Below are positions 63,400 to 64,000 of a stretch of 64,000 nt of DNA, one piece after another. The position numbers and the translations under genes are program-made. The notes beneath the pieces were generated by a model. That model worked only from the letters and a program-made list of their open reading frames with translations, had not been told where the DNA came from and did no database searches. Positions within the stretch are counted from its first letter, which is position 1, and every line of letters starts with the position of its first letter. The stretch is from the NCBI RefSeq assembly GCF_016909185.1, contig NZ_JAFBFH010000003.1:124001-188000 (forward strand), given 5' to 3'. Origin of the DNA: Siminovitchia thermophila (lineage in GTDB: Bacteria > Bacillota > Bacilli > Bacillales > Bacillaceae_C).

Positions 63400-64000
63400 T
63401 TATTGATAACCCATTGACTCTTTCATTTTTGTGATCATTTGCTGTAAACGCTCAATTGGAACCTGGCCGGGAGCGGAGTTGTGAACGCCCAATCCAAAAG
63501 TGAGAACGGATCCGTACACCCATCCAATTACTCTGCTGAGTGCCCCCAGGCCGCCCATAGACATGGTTATAACCGGAATGGTTAATACATCGTCAGCATC
63601 TTTCGTCGCTTGTAAAAGTCTCAGGACGTCATCTTTATTGTTCGGCATAACCGCCGCTTTTGCCATGTCGGCTCCGTAAAATTCACATAAAAAGAGCTTT
63701 TTGATGATTTCTTGATTACCCGGAGTGCAGTCGAAATTATGGTAAGATAGTATAAGCTTTTTGTTGTTGTCTTTGGTCTGTTTTCTTATTTTCTGTATGA
63801 ATGCAGGTTTATTAGACACTTCATAGTCAATGATATCAACATTCCGGCTTTTACTTACTTGGCATAGCAAAGCCACTTTGTCATGTTCAGATAACGGAAT
63901 GGGTTCTCCCCCCTCTTTCTCTGAACGGATCGTAAACAAGATGGGAAGACCCGCCTTGAATTTAATTTCTTTCAATAAGGAGATGACATATTCAGTGTCA
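63400..64000 (-). CDS. aroD: 3-dehydroquinate dehydratase, type I (5' end outside the window)
   Basis: The open frame continues past position 64000; about 200 C-terminal residues are visible of the usual 250. Family marks are FTIRSEKEGGEPIPLSE, the catalytic His in SYHNFDCTP, the Schiff-base Lys in ADMAKAAVMPNN, TMSMGGLGALSRVIG and the final SAPGQVPIERL. Type I enzymes convert 3-dehydroquinate to 3-dehydroshikimate by a covalent imine. Together with aroK this places two shikimate pathway genes side by side, though on opposite strands. Confidence 0.88.
   Translation of the reverse strand, partial: DTEYVISLLKEIKFKAGLPILFTIRSEKEGGEPIPLSEHDKVALLCQVSKSRNVDIIDYEVSNKPAFIQKIRKQTKDNNKKLILSYHNFDCTPGNQEIIKKLFLCEFYGADMAKAAVMPNNKDDVLRLLQATKDADDVLTIPVITMSMGGLGALSRVIGWVYGSVLTFGLGVHNSAPGQVPIERLQQMITKMKESMGYQ

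Overview
The window looks like chromosomal DNA of an endospore-forming member of the Bacillaceae. It carries the block spo0A-spoIVB-recN-ahrC-yqxC-dxs-(oapA-OLE)-ispA-xseB-xseA-folD-nusB-yqhY-accC-accB-spoIIIAH..AA, next to the block yqjQ-yqjP-proI-yqjM-rnz-polY-yqjE-pccB-mce-brxB. Both follow the order known from Bacillus subtilis, with insertions. The large non-coding RNA OLE, known mainly from extremophilic and anaerobic Firmicutes, hints at an alkali-, salt- or heat-adapted species. Many genes appear to start with TTG or GTG behind strong GGAGG-type ribosome binding sites.

Layout: (1) 0.4-11 kb, minus strand: an accessory sugar or polyol module with a LacI repressor, a phosphofructokinase-family kinase, two zinc polyol dehydrogenases, a TRAP transporter (dctP-dctQ-dctM), a split transketolase and a class II aldolase. 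Four copies of a GTTAAGCGCTTTAC-like dyad mark a local LacI regulon. (2) 11.5-21.1 kb: yqjQ, yqjP, proI behind a T-box leader, yqjM, rnz, a yueI-like gene, polY, and an M20 peptidase. (3) 19.5-28.4 kb: a propionyl-CoA to succinyl-CoA module (pccB, mce, mutA, mutB, meaB), interrupted by the miniprotein gene prli42, an L,D-transpeptidase gene, a striking array of five 58-bp structured repeats, brxB and a candidate C-rich small RNA. (4) 28.7-33.2 kb: a small membrane protein with a frameshifted XRE regulator and paired palindromic operators; an acyl-CoA dehydrogenase, an acyl-CoA ligase and a MerR regulator with a LiuR-type operator in a 19-bp promoter spacer. (5) 33.3-33.9 kb: extragenic repeats. 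(6) 33.9-40.4 kb: a bkd operon (bcd-lpdV-bkdAA-bkdAB-bkdB) without ptb, buk or bkdR, divergent from yqzF. (7) 40.4-63 kb: yqiK, spo0A, spoIVB, recN, ahrC, tlyA/yqxC, dxs, oapA, OLE RNA, ispA, xseBA, folD, nusB, yqhY, accCB, the eight-gene spoIIIA operon and aroK. (8) 63.4-64 kb: the C-terminal part of a type I 3-dehydroquinate dehydratase running off the window.

Taken together, bcd, the bkd complex, the acyl-CoA enzymes and the methylmalonyl-CoA enzymes form a route from branched-chain amino acids or odd-chain acids to succinyl-CoA. The sugar cluster pairs polyol oxidation with transketolase, phosphofructokinase and aldolase, a set that could run a transaldolase-free pentose pathway through sedoheptulose 1,7-bisphosphate. 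The most notable non-coding features are OLE RNA and the 58-bp repeat array, whose units keep three stems paired by compensatory base changes.
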